Part shown: piece by piece, positions 53,351 to 62,815 of the stretch | Layout: each line of letters begins with the position of its first letter | Numbering within the stretch: position 1 is the stretch's first letter | Assembly: GCA_037482015.1 (NCBI GenBank) | Contig: JBBFKT010000001.1 | Span: 401,854 to 465,853 of the forward strand | Source: Thermodesulforhabdaceae bacterium | GTDB lineage: Bacteria; Desulfobacterota; Syntrophobacteria; Syntrophobacterales; Thermodesulforhabdaceae | Direction of reading: 5' to 3' | Length of the DNA: 64,000 bases | The notes under the pieces: model-generated | The model's input: the letters and a program-made list of their open reading frames with translations, nothing else | Told to the model about the DNA's origin: nothing | Database searches by the model: none | Made by a program: the position numbers and the translations under genes

Positions 53351-54499
53351 TTAGTTTCCTTCAAGAAAAGCACCGATATGATTAACAATCCGAGGCATGA
53401 TTGGCGGATTTCCAAGCTTGCTTCTGATTCCCCTTAAAGCTTGCTTTTGACAGTTCCAGGGTGAAGTCGGGCTCAGGTTATGAACCTTATATGAGTCTTC
53501 AATGAGAGACTTCATAGCACCGACAAGATCTTCTATGTCAAAGTGTTGAATGAATTCCGGAATTATACTCTTTCCTGCTATTAAATTAGGCAGAGAAACA
53601 AAAGGTACTTTAATAAGCCTTTTACCAATCCAAGCGCTTACTGAAGAAACCCTGTAAAAAACGATCATCGGCACTTCTAAGAGAGCTGCCTCGAGAGTTG
53701 CCGTGCCTGAAGCTACCAAAGTGCAGTGACATTGGCTTAGCACTTCCTGTGTAACGCTCTGAAATTTTGAGCCACTAATAGGTTGTATTGATGGAAAGAT
53801 GTCAAAATCGGAAATCATCTTTTCCATTCCAGGAGCCACAGGCAGAAGAAAGCGAATCCTAGGATATATCAACTTAAGTCTTTTTGCAACTTCATTTACG
53901 ATCGGTATATGATGTCGCAGTTCAGAAAGTCTGCTTCCTGGGAGTATTCCTATAGTTATTGTTTGTTCAATTTTTGGTGAAACAGGCTTTTCCTGAATCT
54001 TATCCAACAAGGGATGTCCAAAATAAGATACCTTATTGATCCCCATGGATTTATATAAGGTCTCCTCAAAGGGTAGTATAACCACCATGTCGTCAATTAA
54101 CCGTTTCAAAAGCTTTATTCTAGAAAATCTCCATGCCCAAATCTGTGGGGGTATAAAATACAGAATTCGAGCTCCTTTTATTTTTGCAAGTCGAGCTACA
54201 ATGTGGAGATTTACGTCTGGAAAATCTATTAAAATCACGGCATGAGGAGGGGTGCTATTAAAAAACTTAAAAATAGCTGCTATAAGCTTGTATAGTTTTC
54301 TAGATTCACTGAAGACTTCTGTAGCTCCTACCACCCCTATGTTTGATACCGAGCTAATGGGAATAGCCCCGGCTTCTGATATGAGACCCTTTGTTAGAGA
54401 AAAGAAATCCGATTTTGGAAACAGGCTTTTAAGCCCTTTTAGAATCTCAACTCCATAGAGTTCTCCAGAAAGGTCACCAGCAGAGATAAATATCTTCAC
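53351..54499 (-). CDS. lpxB: Lipid-A-disaccharide synthase
   Basis: 382 residues. GT-B fold transferase joining UDP-diacyl-glucosamine and lipid X. Motifs: AGDLSGELYG (variant of AGExSGD), VGATEVF, ILIDFPDVNLHIVARLAK, ILPGSRLSELRHHIPI, and TLVASGTATLEAALLEVPMIVFYRVS. It overlaps the LpxI fusion gene by 4 nt, so supply of lipid X and its use are translated together. Confidence 0.95.
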   Translation of the reverse strand: MKIFISAGDLSGELYGVEILKGLKSLFPKSDFFSLTKGLISEAGAIPISSVSNIGVVGATEVFSESRKLYKLIAAIFKFFNSTPPHAVILIDFPDVNLHIVARLAKIKGARILYFIPPQIWAWRFSRIKLLKRLIDDMVVILPFEETLYKSMGINKVSYFGHPLLDKIQEKPVSPKIEQTITIGILPGSRLSELRHHIPIVNEVAKRLKLIYPRIRFLLPVAPGMEKMISDFDIFPSIQPISGSKFQSVTQEVLSQCHCTLVASGTATLEAALLEVPMIVFYRVSSVSAWIGKRLIKVPFVSLPNLIAGKSIIPEFIQHFDIEDLVGAMKSLIEDSYKVHNLSPTSPWNCQKQALRGIRSKLGNPPIMPRIVNHIGAFLEGN

Positions 54500-56415
54500 T
54501 GCTTATAATCCGCACTAGACTTGGCAATAAATTTGGAAATTTCCATGGCTACAGCCAGGGCTTTCCTTGCCGTCTGACCATCTACTAGGGGTTTAGATCC
54601 AGACCTGATTGATTCTACAAAGCTTTGGAGTTCTTCCAAGAGGGCATCACCAGGCTCAACGTCCAAGAACCTGAGAATATTAGAATTCCCCTGGTTTTCA
54701 TAAGGTTTTAATGGCACTTCGTAAACTTCACGGTTTTTGTAATCTGCCACCAGGCATCGACCATTATCTACAATATCCATTCTACGAATGTCCTGGCTGA
54801 AGACTCGACTAGCTTCCAGGTAAGCTACAACGCCATTGGAAAAGACTATACGAGCAAAGGCGGTATCTGAAAAGTTTGTCACGATGGATTTTCCAACCGC
54901 CCACAATTCTGAAATTTGGTGAGGCACAAGGGCAAATAGAAGATCGAGATCGTGGATCATAAGATCCATTACAACATCAACGTCTGTCCCTCGTTCCTTA
55001 AATTGGCTTAAGCGCCTGGCATGTATGAACGATGGAGATTCAATCTGTGCTTTTAGAGTACGAAATGCCGGATTAAATCGCTCGATATGCCCAACCTGAA
55101 TAATACAGCCCCTTTTTTCGGCTAGTTCAATGAGTTGGTCGGCTTCGTCCAGGTTAAGGGTCATCGGTTTTTCTATAAACACGTGAACTCCAGCTTCAAT
55201 GAAATCTCTTCCTATATCAAAATGACTTACAGTGGGCGTAGCTACAATGACTGCTTCAACCTGATTAAGAATTTCTCTATGAGATGAAAAATAAGGAACT
55301 TTAAACCGCTCGGCTATGAACTTTGCTCTGTTTTCATTAGTATCTACCACGCCTTTGAAATCTACGTGAGGTAACTTAAGTAGCTTTTCCACATGAAACT
55401 GTCCAAGGTATCCCGTTCCCACCACAGCTATTCTGATGTTTTTCATTGATGCTTCTGAATTTGTTTTTTCGCTCTTGGTGCCTAAGGTGGTAACTTTTGC
55501 GATAAGGTTTTTAATTGTGGTTTTTCTTGCCGCTCTAAGGTTTTCCAAAGTCTCGGGTCCTTTTATTCCCACTATTGCAATACCTGCTCGATCAGCTTCT
55601 TCAATCATAGCGTCAAGGTCAAACATAAGAGTTTTACCAGCTTCCACGGCTAGCACGGATGCTCCAACTTTTTTCATGGCTTCAATAGTGCTTAAGCCTG
55701 TAGCTGGCACATCAAAACGCAAATCTTGACCTGGCTTACTCGTCTTGACCACAACCGCTCCTTTGTCACACAGCTCTCCACCTCTTATTATAGTGGCATC
55801 CGTGCCATCTATTGCTTCTACAGCTAACACGGTTTGATGTTTTACAACAACGCATTGTCCGATATCCAGCGAACCTATGGTTTTCGCCATTTTCCATCCA
55901 AAGGCGATGTCCTTGCACTCGCGATGTCCAGGTGTTCTATGGGAAAGAACTCCTTCTGGAGCCAGTAAATGATTGAGGAAGATAGTTGATGGTTCAACAG
56001 TAATTCCTTCTTTTTCTAGCTCTTCTGCGAAAGCTCTTAAGACCTCATCATCGTGCTTGGTGAGGAGTTTCATGGCAAGACGAGCGCCACGCCAATCAAG
56101 TTTGATGCGAGAATATATTCGCCTTTTATCAATGTGACCGGCAAGTGCCAGTCGGTGAACTCCTGATTCTTTCAATATGCTTATGATCTTTCCTACCTCT
56201 CCAAGCTTCACCCAGTGGAATTGATCCACATACCGAGATAGTTCTTCGCTGGTTTCACCTTCGATGCCAATTGCAACTACAGAGAAGCCTTTTTCTCTGG
56301 CGGCTTTAGAAAAAAGAATAGGGAATTGTCCTCCCCCTGCAATCAGTCCAACATAATAATTCAGGGATTCACAATTTTGTTTCATAAATGTGTCAGCAAA
56401 CGGTTCTTTTCCCAT
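54496..56415 (-). CDS. lpxI: Fusion: LpxI (UDP-diacylglucosamine diphosphatase) and Gfo/Idh/MocA oxidoreductase
   Basis: About 639 residues in one uninterrupted frame. The N-terminal 280 residues are LpxI (DUF1009): VGLIAGGGQFPILFSKAA, LALAGHIDKRRIYS and the C-terminal ATGLSTIEAMKKVGASVLAVEAGKTL. After a linker (about 280-325) comes a Gfo/Idh/MocA NAD-dependent oxidoreductase: IRIAVVGTGYLGQFHVEKL, FIEKPMTLNLDEAD and GHIERFNPAF. LpxI makes lipid X; the oxidoreductase resembles proteins often found in lpx clusters, including GnnA, which oxidises UDP-GlcNAc at C3. Start uncertain (TTG 56457, ATG 56415 or 56385). A merged pair of genes by a sequencing error is possible but no sign of it is seen. 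Confidence 0.85.
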   Translation of the reverse strand: MGKEPFADTFMKQNCESLNYYVGLIAGGGQFPILFSKAAREKGFSVVAIGIEGETSEELSRYVDQFHWVKLGEVGKIISILKESGVHRLALAGHIDKRRIYSRIKLDWRGARLAMKLLTKHDDEVLRAFAEELEKEGITVEPSTIFLNHLLAPEGVLSHRTPGHRECKDIAFGWKMAKTIGSLDIGQCVVVKHQTVLAVEAIDGTDATIIRGGELCDKGAVVVKTSKPGQDLRFDVPATGLSTIEAMKKVGASVLAVEAGKTLMFDLDAMIEEADRAGIAIVGIKGPETLENLRAARKTTIKNLIAKVTTLGTKSEKTNSEASMKNIRIAVVGTGYLGQFHVEKLLKLPHVDFKGVVDTNENRAKFIAERFKVPYFSSHREILNQVEAVIVATPTVSHFDIGRDFIEAGVHVFIEKPMTLNLDEADQLIELAEKRGCIIQVGHIERFNPAFRTLKAQIESPSFIHARRLSQFKERGTDVDVVMDLMIHDLDLLFALVPHQISELWAVGKSIVTNFSDTAFARIVFSNGVVAYLEASRVFSQDIRRMDIVDNGRCLVADYKNREVYEVPLKPYENQGNSNILRFLDVEPGDALLEELQSFVESIRSGSKPLVDGQTARKALAVAMEISKFIAKSSADYKQ

Positions 56416-56419
56416 CGTG

Positions 56420-57199
56420 TTATCGTGTAATGCCTCTTTTAGATGGTGCTTCCACAAAGGCTATTAGCTCCTCAATCTCTTTACAAAGAATTACTTCGCT
56501 GCGTATTCTCTGAATAGCAGCTTTTAAAGTAAGACCCGAACGAAACAAAATTTTGTAAGCGCGTTTGATAGCTAGAGTAGTCTCTTGAGGAAAACCTGCC
56601 CGCTTTAGCCCCACAATATTTGGGCCGTAGAGCTTTGCACGGTTGCCAGCAGCTATCATGAATGGAGGAATGTCCATGAAAATTCCACTTAATCCCCCAA
56701 TGAAAGCATATTTTCCTATTCGCACAAACTGATGCGCGCCGGTAAGTCCTCCAAGAACAGCATAATCGTCAATTACCACGTGCCCTGCAAGGGATGCACA
56801 ATTTGCCATAATAACATGGTTTCCTATGGAACAGTCGTGAGCTACGTGGGAGTAAGCCATCAAGTAGTTGTCATTGCCGATTCGAGTAACACCAGTTCCT
56901 CGGGCTGTACCTCTGTGGATGGTCACGCCTTCTCTAATGACATTTCTGTCGCCGATAATAACTTCCGTAGGTTCGCCTTTGTAAGTTAAATCCTGAGGAG
57001 GTAGCCCTATAGAAACGAACGGGAATATAACGTTGTTGTCCCCAATCTTTGTATTGCCATCGATAACCGCATGAGCCCCCACTCGGTTTCTTCTTCCTAG
57101 GATAACCTTAGGTCCTATTATGGCATAAGGTTCAACAACAGTTCCTTCACCTATTTCTGCACCGTCGTGGATTATTGCAGTTGGATGAATTTGAATCAC
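56420..57199 (-). CDS. lpxA: UDP-N-acetylglucosamine O-acyltransferase
   Basis: 259 residues, first acylation of lipid A synthesis. A left-handed beta-helix of hexapeptide repeats (IHPTAIIHDGAEIGEGTVVEPYAIIG and on), the catalytic His in AYSHVAHDCSIGNH, then the helical C-terminus. The segment AAGNRAKLYGPNIVGLKRAGF keeps Gly at the position that acts as chain-length ruler in E. coli (Gly173), which suggests a long hydroxyacyl chain. It lies between fabZ and the LpxI fusion. Confidence 0.96.
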   Translation of the reverse strand: MIQIHPTAIIHDGAEIGEGTVVEPYAIIGPKVILGRRNRVGAHAVIDGNTKIGDNNVIFPFVSIGLPPQDLTYKGEPTEVIIGDRNVIREGVTIHRGTARGTGVTRIGNDNYLMAYSHVAHDCSIGNHVIMANCASLAGHVVIDDYAVLGGLTGAHQFVRIGKYAFIGGLSGIFMDIPPFMIAAGNRAKLYGPNIVGLKRAGFPQETTLAIKRAYKILFRSGLTLKAAIQRIRSEVILCKEIEELIAFVEAPSKRGITR

Positions 57200-57232
57200 C
57201 TTTGGATTTGCTCCTTTATTGTCTGTTAAAAA

Positions 57233-57679
57233 CTAAAACTGGGCTTCAAAAGGTTTTTTCAGTGCGATTAAAAACTCTCCCTCTGCAGCTATTTCATCAT
57301 CAACCGTTGCTACGCCTTTTAATTTGAAGAGATCACCTCGGTGCTTTAACAGAGACACTCTAAGTATGATTTGATCACCCGGTCTTACGGGTTTTCTGAA
57401 CCTAGCGTTATCAATACCGGCAAAGTAGCCTCTCTGTTCCTTTTCTTCACCTTTGATGGCGCTGATTAAAACACCTCCGAGTTGAGCCAGAGCTTCTAGT
57501 ATAAGAACTCCGGGCATGATGGGTTCGTCCGGAAAATGTCCCTGAAAGTATGGTTCGTTAATGGTCACGTTTTTTATGCCCACAACCTCTTCGGTGGATA
57601 CGTTGATTATTCGATCCACCATAAGAAAAGGGTATCTGTGCGGTAGTATTGATTGAACCCATTTAACGTCCTTGGTCAT
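57233..57679 (-). CDS. fabZ: 3-hydroxyacyl-ACP dehydratase FabZ
   Basis: 148 residues. Hot-dog fold dehydratase of fatty acid synthesis that also sets the supply of hydroxyacyl-ACP for lipid A. Catalytic His in [14 protein letters not shown] and Glu in [32 protein letters not shown] is the family signature. The frame is open to 57718, but ATG 57679 begins at the usual MTKDV and has GGGAAA upstream. It overlaps the end of lpxD by 17 nt. Confidence 0.96.
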   Translation of the reverse strand: MTKDVKWVQSILPHRYPFLMVDRIINVSTEEVVGIKNVTINEPYFQGHFPDEPIMPGVLILEALAQLGGVLISAIKGEEKEQRGYFAGIDNARFRKPVRPGDQIILRVSLLKHRGDLFKLKGVATVDDEIAAEGEFLIALKKPFEAQF

Positions 57680-58736
57680 TTTCCCAATCCCGCAAAAGTT
57701 TTTTAACCGTAACTTCAAGGTCTTTAACGGTTTTTCTTAAACGTTCGAGTCTTTTTATGTTCATATGAGTCTTAAATATTTCTTCTTTAGACGATGCAGG
57801 AATTCCCACGATCTCCATATAAGGTTTTACATCGGAGGCTACACCGCTCTTAGCCCCTATCATTACAAAATCCCCAATGGTTACGTGATCAGCAATGCCT
57901 ACCTGCCCCCCCATAATTACTCTGTTGCCTATTTTTGAACTTCCGGCGACCCCCACCTGTCCCGCTAGAATACACTCTTCTCCGATAGTTACATTATGAG
58001 CAATTGTTACCAGATTGTCTATTTTAGATCCCCGCTTTATGCGAGTTTCTCCGAAAGTTGCTCGATCTATAGTGCAGTTTGCCCCTATCTCCACGTCATC
58101 TTCTATTACAACGATACCTGTCTGGGGAACTTTTATATGTTCGCCTGTTTCGTCCTGAGCATAGCCGAAACCATCGCTTCCAATTACAGTTCCACTGTGG
58201 ATGATGACCCTGTTCCCGATTTTACATCTGTCCAGAATAATGACTCCCGGGTAGATTAAGCATTCCGATCCGATGGTTACATTTTGCCCGATATAGCAAT
58301 GAGCCATGATACGACTGTTGTCACCAATGACACTTCCGCCAGCTACGTAAACAAAAGGACCTATTCCTACATTGTTGCCGACTTTTGTTTCTGGTTCCAC
58401 CCACGCTGTAGGATGAATCCCTGATGGGGTTGATGTTCCTATTCCATGAATAATTTGAGCGATCTTAGCAAAGGTCGCTTTTGGATAGTGCGAGATAATG
58501 AGTGGAAACATCTGAAGTTCAGTCACAAGGGATGGATGCACCACGATCGCTCCAGCTTTTATTAGCGATAGATCTTTTGGTAAATACTTTTTGCTTTCGA
58601 CAAATGTAATGTGTTCTTTGTCGGCGCTGGTGATGGGGGCAACGCCTCGTATAATAGTGGAACCATCTCCGTGGAGGAGTGCTCCACAGAGATGGGCAAG
58701 CTCGGCAAGAGAGTATTCTCGCACCGAGGTGTTCAT
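57663..58736 (-). CDS. lpxD: UDP-3-O-acylglucosamine N-acyltransferase
   Basis: 357 residues. An N-terminal uridine-binding domain (about 1-100) precedes a long left-handed beta-helix with many hexapeptide repeats ([22 protein letters not shown] and so on); the catalytic His is in [15 protein letters not shown]-terminal helix (about 325-357) rich in Lys/Arg completes it. It follows ompH after 4 nt and overlaps fabZ. Confidence 0.96.
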   Translation of the reverse strand: MNTSVREYSLAELAHLCGALLHGDGSTIIRGVAPITSADKEHITFVESKKYLPKDLSLIKAGAIVVHPSLVTELQMFPLIISHYPKATFAKIAQIIHGIGTSTPSGIHPTAWVEPETKVGNNVGIGPFVYVAGGSVIGDNSRIMAHCYIGQNVTIGSECLIYPGVIILDRCKIGNRVIIHSGTVIGSDGFGYAQDETGEHIKVPQTGIVVIEDDVEIGANCTIDRATFGETRIKRGSKIDNLVTIAHNVTIGEECILAGQVGVAGSSKIGNRVIMGGQVGIADHVTIGDFVMIGAKSGVASDVKPYMEIVGIPASSKEEIFKTHMNIKRLERLRKTVKDLEVTVKKLLRDWENDQGR

Positions 58737-58740
58737 AGGG

Positions 58741-59319
58741 TTATTTTTTCTTTCCTGTGCCAGAAGGAGTTGATGGCGTGGATGGCGCTATGGTCTGAGG
58801 TTGTTTATCAAGTTCCTGGATGATTTTTTGAGTTATATCGTATTTATCATCGCCATAGACTAAACCACCTCTTCTAGCTTCAATTACGATGTCATATTTT
58901 TCCTTCTTTGCTACGTCTTTTACTATTTCCATAATTTTGTCTATAAGGGGTTTCATGAGTTGTTCAGAGAGATCTTGTAACTTTTTGTTAGATTCCAGAA
59001 GAAATTTCTCGCCTTCTTGGCGTTTTTCTTCAAATTCTTTCATTTTTTGCTTTTTGGAATCTTCGGTCATTTTGCCTTTCGACTGAATTTCTTCTCTCAT
59101 CCTGGAGAGTTCTTCCTGTTTTGTCTGGAGTTGCGATCTAATCTGGCTTTCTTCTTTTTTAAGTTTTTCCTGCACAGATTTTCCCCACTGGGATGTAGAT
59201 AAAACCTTGTCTAAATCAAAGAAAGCGATCTTTTGTTCTGCTTGGGAAACCGACACCCCCAGAATGAAAACCACCGCAAAAACTGATGCTAGCATCGAAA
59301 TTCTTCTAGCAAATTTCAT
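58741..59319 (-). CDS. OmpH/Skp-family periplasmic chaperone
   Basis: About 192 residues. Signal peptide (about 1-27, ending VSQA), then a long coiled-coil arm rich in Lys/Glu/Gln (about 55-125, [21 protein letters not shown] type) and a C-terminal strand ([22 protein letters not shown]), the Skp layout. Skp holds outer-membrane proteins on their way to BamA, encoded just upstream. GGAGG lies 5 nt before ATG 59319; the frame is open to 59331. Confidence 0.92.
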   Translation of the reverse strand: MKFARRISMLASVFAVVFILGVSVSQAEQKIAFFDLDKVLSTSQWGKSVQEKLKKEESQIRSQLQTKQEELSRMREEIQSKGKMTEDSKKQKMKEFEEKRQEGEKFLLESNKKLQDLSEQLMKPLIDKIMEIVKDVAKKEKYDIVIEARRGGLVYGDDKYDITQKIIQELDKQPQTIAPSTPSTPSGTGKKK

Positions 59320-59415
59320 AGAAACCTCCACATATAGTTTGTTTAATTAACGCTCGTAACCGAGCGAAAAGACGTGCATTAGCCTTATGGCTTTTGCCGT
59401 ATCTCCTTTACAAGT

Positions 59416-62052
59416 TTAGAAAAATGCTCCCATTGAAAACTGCCATGTGCTTCTTGAGTCTCCAGGTCCAGGATCAGGGTTGTAAGCCCATTCGATTCTA
59501 AGGGGTCCCAAAGGCGACGCCCATCTTAAGCCTCCCCCTACACCCATTTTGAATTTGGAAATGTCTAGTTGCTCTCCTTCGGCAAAAGCATTGCCCGCAT
59601 CAAAGAAAAGGACCCCCTTCAGGTTTATTTCTTCAAATATGGGGAAGATAAGTTCGGTGTTAAAGAGTCCGTATTTGGTGCCTCCGATTTTGTCACCCGT
59701 GACAGGATCTTTAGGGCTGAGTTCTCCCCATTCGTAAGATCTTACCGAATTAATTCCGCCAAGAAAAAAGCGATCTGAAATCAAGATGTCCTTGTCTCCA
59801 GTTTTAATTATCCAACCCATTTCTCCCTTAACTAACCCAACAAGTTTCCAGAAGAGTGGTAAATATTTCCCGGCGGCTATTTCATATTTGGTGAAGTCTG
59901 TTTCACTTCCAAGGTAACTGCTAGATTCTTCTACCGAAACCCTTATTATGGACCCTTTTGTGGGTAGAAAGGGGTGGTCTGTTGAGTCTCTTTCTGCTGC
60001 CAGTATAATACTACTTTTAAAGTGTCGGCCTTCTTGTCTTTTTATAATGGATGAAGCGTCTTCTGAAACATCCTCTATGCTTGTATTTTCAAGGATGTAT
60101 CCAACTGTGAATTTGCTCCAATTTCCAAAGGATCTTCCCGTTCTTACTTGGAATCCCTGGGCGTCTTTAGTGAAATCATCGTATTCACGTAGCCAATCAT
60201 AAATATCGGTAGCGAAAAAGTAATATGAATCGAATACACTCGGTTCAACGAAGCTCAGCATGTATCGTTGAACTGACCCACCTAAGTGAGCCCTTAAGGA
60301 AAGCATTTGTCCTCGACCGAAAAGGTTTCTCTGAGTTACTTCCCCGCCTATAAAGGGGCCTTCGTCTGATGAGTATCCACCGCCGGCTCCTATATGACCT
60401 GTCAGTTTTTCCTTAACGTTGACGTTTATGTTCATAACATCAGGGGATTCGGTGTCTACCGGATTGACTTTGACCTCTTCAAAATAGTCCAGACGTTTTA
60501 GCTTTGCTTCGCTATTTTCGATTTTTGTGGCACTGAAAGTTTCTCCCTCAGTTATTTGAAACTGGCGTCTTATAACCTTTTCCATTGTCTTCGTGTTCCC
60601 GGATATTTCGATACGCCCAATAGAAACTTTAGTGCCCTTTTTGACTTCAAGTTCAATGTTAGCTTCAAGCTTTTTTGTGTCTTTATGAATATGAGGCTCC
60701 ACTTCCGCACGGGCATATCCCTGATCAAGACATAATCTAGTAAGATACTGGATGTCTTTCCTTACTTTCTCTCGACTGAAGTGTTCTCCAGACTTCGTTT
60801 GGATCTTCTTCGCCACGTTTTCTTTTGTGTCTATAGGATCACCCGTGACTCTAAAAGATCCAACTTTGTAACGGGGCCCTTCTTCGATAGGCACTTGAAT
60901 ATAAAAACCATCACTTCGCTGTTCCACTTTGGGAGTTCCAACTCTGGCGTCCATAAAACCGTTATCGTGATAAAAAACTGTAAGACGATCTACGTCCGCC
61001 TCAAGCGTATCGCGTTGTAGAACACCCCTTTCTTTGCTCCAGAATAAGAGAATGCTCTTTTCTTTGGTCTGCATTACTGACCTAAGTTTTCTCTCGGAAA
61101 ATGACTTGTTTCCTTGGAAAGTGATTTTTTTGACAAAGAACTTTTTACCTTCCTGGATTCTGAAAGTTACCTGAGCTTTTCTTGGATCCCTGGGGAATTC
61201 GATAGTGTAATCAACCTTTGCTTCGTAGTAAGCCTTTTGGTGGTATAGGTTTAGGATGCTTTGCACGTCGTCGGCGAGTTGTTTCCTTTTAAGCACCGTA
61301 TGAGGTTTAATCTGAACGGCTGCTAGAATATCCTTTTTGTCTATGCCGGAGTTACCTTTAACTTCCACTACATCAACCATGGGGTTTTCCTTGACTTTGA
61401 AAATTACTTCTTTCCCTTCAGGGGTGTCTCGAGCCTCAACCCCCACATCTTCAAAATACCCCATGTTGTATATGGCCTTTATGTCTTCCTGGATTTTGGC
61501 CTGTAAAAAAGGCTGGCCTTCCAAAGTTTTTATGACCGATCTTATCGCATCAGCTCCTATGCGCTCGTTTCCTTCCACTTTCACTCTGGCAACCATCTGC
61601 TGAGGAAAGACTCTTCCTGCTACCTTATCGGCGATCTCCGCCATCGATCTTCCAAGGTCCTTGGTTCCTCTAGCTTCTGAGAAAACAGATAGTGGACTTC
61701 CTCCGGTCTTTACCGGCACAAGTCGCAAATCCACGCTCATGATATCTCCCAATACTGTTACTGCGCCCCATAAAGCATAATCCCATCCCCTGGCAATTCC
61801 TGTGCGCTTTGCTTGATCATCAGAGTGTAATGTCTCTCGTTCGACCGCAACCTTTATTCCCTGCTTTAGGAGTTCCTCTTCTAGCGAAGTAACAATTGCC
61901 TTTTGTATAGCCTCCCCATCTTTTGCCCCATGTAACATTGGAGAAGAAATGCCCACCAGCACTTCTTTTCTTTCCTGAGCCGTGGCTATTGCTGCGCTGA
62001 AGATTAAAAGCGTTATAACAAACGTGATAACCTTAATAGATTTGATTTGCAT
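59416..62052 (-). CDS. bamA: Outer-membrane protein assembly factor BamA
   Basis: 878 residues. A signal peptide (about 1-25) and an N-terminal extension (about 26-150) unlike the usual start are followed by five POTRA domains (about 155-535) and a 16-strand barrel (about 540-878) with the surface-loop motif VRSYEWGE and a C-terminal aromatic FSMGAFF that fits the barrel signal. The extension (VLVGISSPMLHGAKDGEAIQKAIVTSLEEELLKQG) looks like a nucleotide-free alpha/beta domain and makes the protein longer than E. coli BamA (810). It lies between lolD and ompH. Confidence 0.95.
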   Translation of the reverse strand: MQIKSIKVITFVITLLIFSAAIATAQERKEVLVGISSPMLHGAKDGEAIQKAIVTSLEEELLKQGIKVAVERETLHSDDQAKRTGIARGWDYALWGAVTVLGDIMSVDLRLVPVKTGGSPLSVFSEARGTKDLGRSMAEIADKVAGRVFPQQMVARVKVEGNERIGADAIRSVIKTLEGQPFLQAKIQEDIKAIYNMGYFEDVGVEARDTPEGKEVIFKVKENPMVDVVEVKGNSGIDKKDILAAVQIKPHTVLKRKQLADDVQSILNLYHQKAYYEAKVDYTIEFPRDPRKAQVTFRIQEGKKFFVKKITFQGNKSFSERKLRSVMQTKEKSILLFWSKERGVLQRDTLEADVDRLTVFYHDNGFMDARVGTPKVEQRSDGFYIQVPIEEGPRYKVGSFRVTGDPIDTKENVAKKIQTKSGEHFSREKVRKDIQYLTRLCLDQGYARAEVEPHIHKDTKKLEANIELEVKKGTKVSIGRIEISGNTKTMEKVIRRQFQITEGETFSATKIENSEAKLKRLDYFEEVKVNPVDTESPDVMNINVNVKEKLTGHIGAGGGYSSDEGPFIGGEVTQRNLFGRGQMLSLRAHLGGSVQRYMLSFVEPSVFDSYYFFATDIYDWLREYDDFTKDAQGFQVRTGRSFGNWSKFTVGYILENTSIEDVSEDASSIIKRQEGRHFKSSIILAAERDSTDHPFLPTKGSIIRVSVEESSSYLGSETDFTKYEIAAGKYLPLFWKLVGLVKGEMGWIIKTGDKDILISDRFFLGGINSVRSYEWGELSPKDPVTGDKIGGTKYGLFNTELIFPIFEEINLKGVLFFDAGNAFAEGEQLDISKFKMGVGGGLRWASPLGPLRIEWAYNPDPGPGDSRSTWQFSMGAFF

Positions 62053-62116
62053 TCCTTACTCCTGGCTGTTGTTTTAACGCCTTACATATTTAACCATTAA
62101 ACCATGGACGGTATCA

Positions 62117-62815
62117 TTACTTTTCCTGTATCAACCGCCCATCTACCAGTCTCAGCGATCTATGCATCATGGACGCTAGTTCCATGTTGTGGGTTACCAC
62201 GACCATTGTCAACCCTAATTCCTCGTTAAGTTCGACAAGCATTTTATGAATTGTTCGGCTGGTGCGGCTGTCGAGGTTTCCTGTGGGTTCATCGGCGAGA
62301 AGAACCGGAGGAGATAGGACAAGTGCTCTAGCAATTGCAACTCTTTGCTGTTCCCCGCCAGAAAGTTCACCAACACGGCGTAAAAGACAATGTCCAAGCC
62401 CGAGCCGCTCAAGCCAGTTAACGGCTTTCTCTCTAAGTTTAGATCGAGAACAACCGGCGATAATCCCCGGCATCATAACGTTTTCCAGAGCATTGAATTC
62501 AGGCAACAGATAGTGGAATTGAAAAACGAATCCGACGTGAGTATTTCTAAAGTGAGCGCGTTTTTCATCGCTAAAAGCTAGCACATCCTGTCCGTTGTAA
62601 TAAACCCGCCCCGCAGTTGGTCTGTCCAAAAGCCCCAAGATGTGAAGAAGAGTTGATTTGCCAACTCCAGATGCTCCCGTAATTGCTACTCTTTCTCCGC
62701 TTCTCACCGCCAAATCCAGATCTCTAAAAACTTCCACCTGTTTAATGCCTTCGCCGTAGACCTTAGTAAGCCCCACTGCTTGAATAAGAGAAGCTTCCGA
62801 ACGTTTTTCATTCAT
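62117..62815 (-). CDS. lolD: Lipoprotein-releasing ABC transporter ATP-binding protein LolD
   Basis: 232 residues. Walker [11 protein letters not shown] loop in [21 protein letters not shown], signature LSGGEQQRV, Walker [13 protein letters not shown] and His switch VVVTHN are all intact. It powers release of lipoproteins from the inner membrane with LolC/E. The frame is open to 62917, inside lolC, but ATG 62815 (MNEKRSEAS) fits and overlaps the lolC stop by 8 nt, so the two are coupled. Confidence 0.96.
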   Translation of the reverse strand: MNEKRSEASLIQAVGLTKVYGEGIKQVEVFRDLDLAVRSGERVAITGASGVGKSTLLHILGLLDRPTAGRVYYNGQDVLAFSDEKRAHFRNTHVGFVFQFHYLLPEFNALENVMMPGIIAGCSRSKLREKAVNWLERLGLGHCLLRRVGELSGGEQQRVAIARALVLSPPVLLADEPTGNLDSRTSRTIHKMLVELNEELGLTMVVVTHNMELASMMHRSLRLVDGRLIQEK

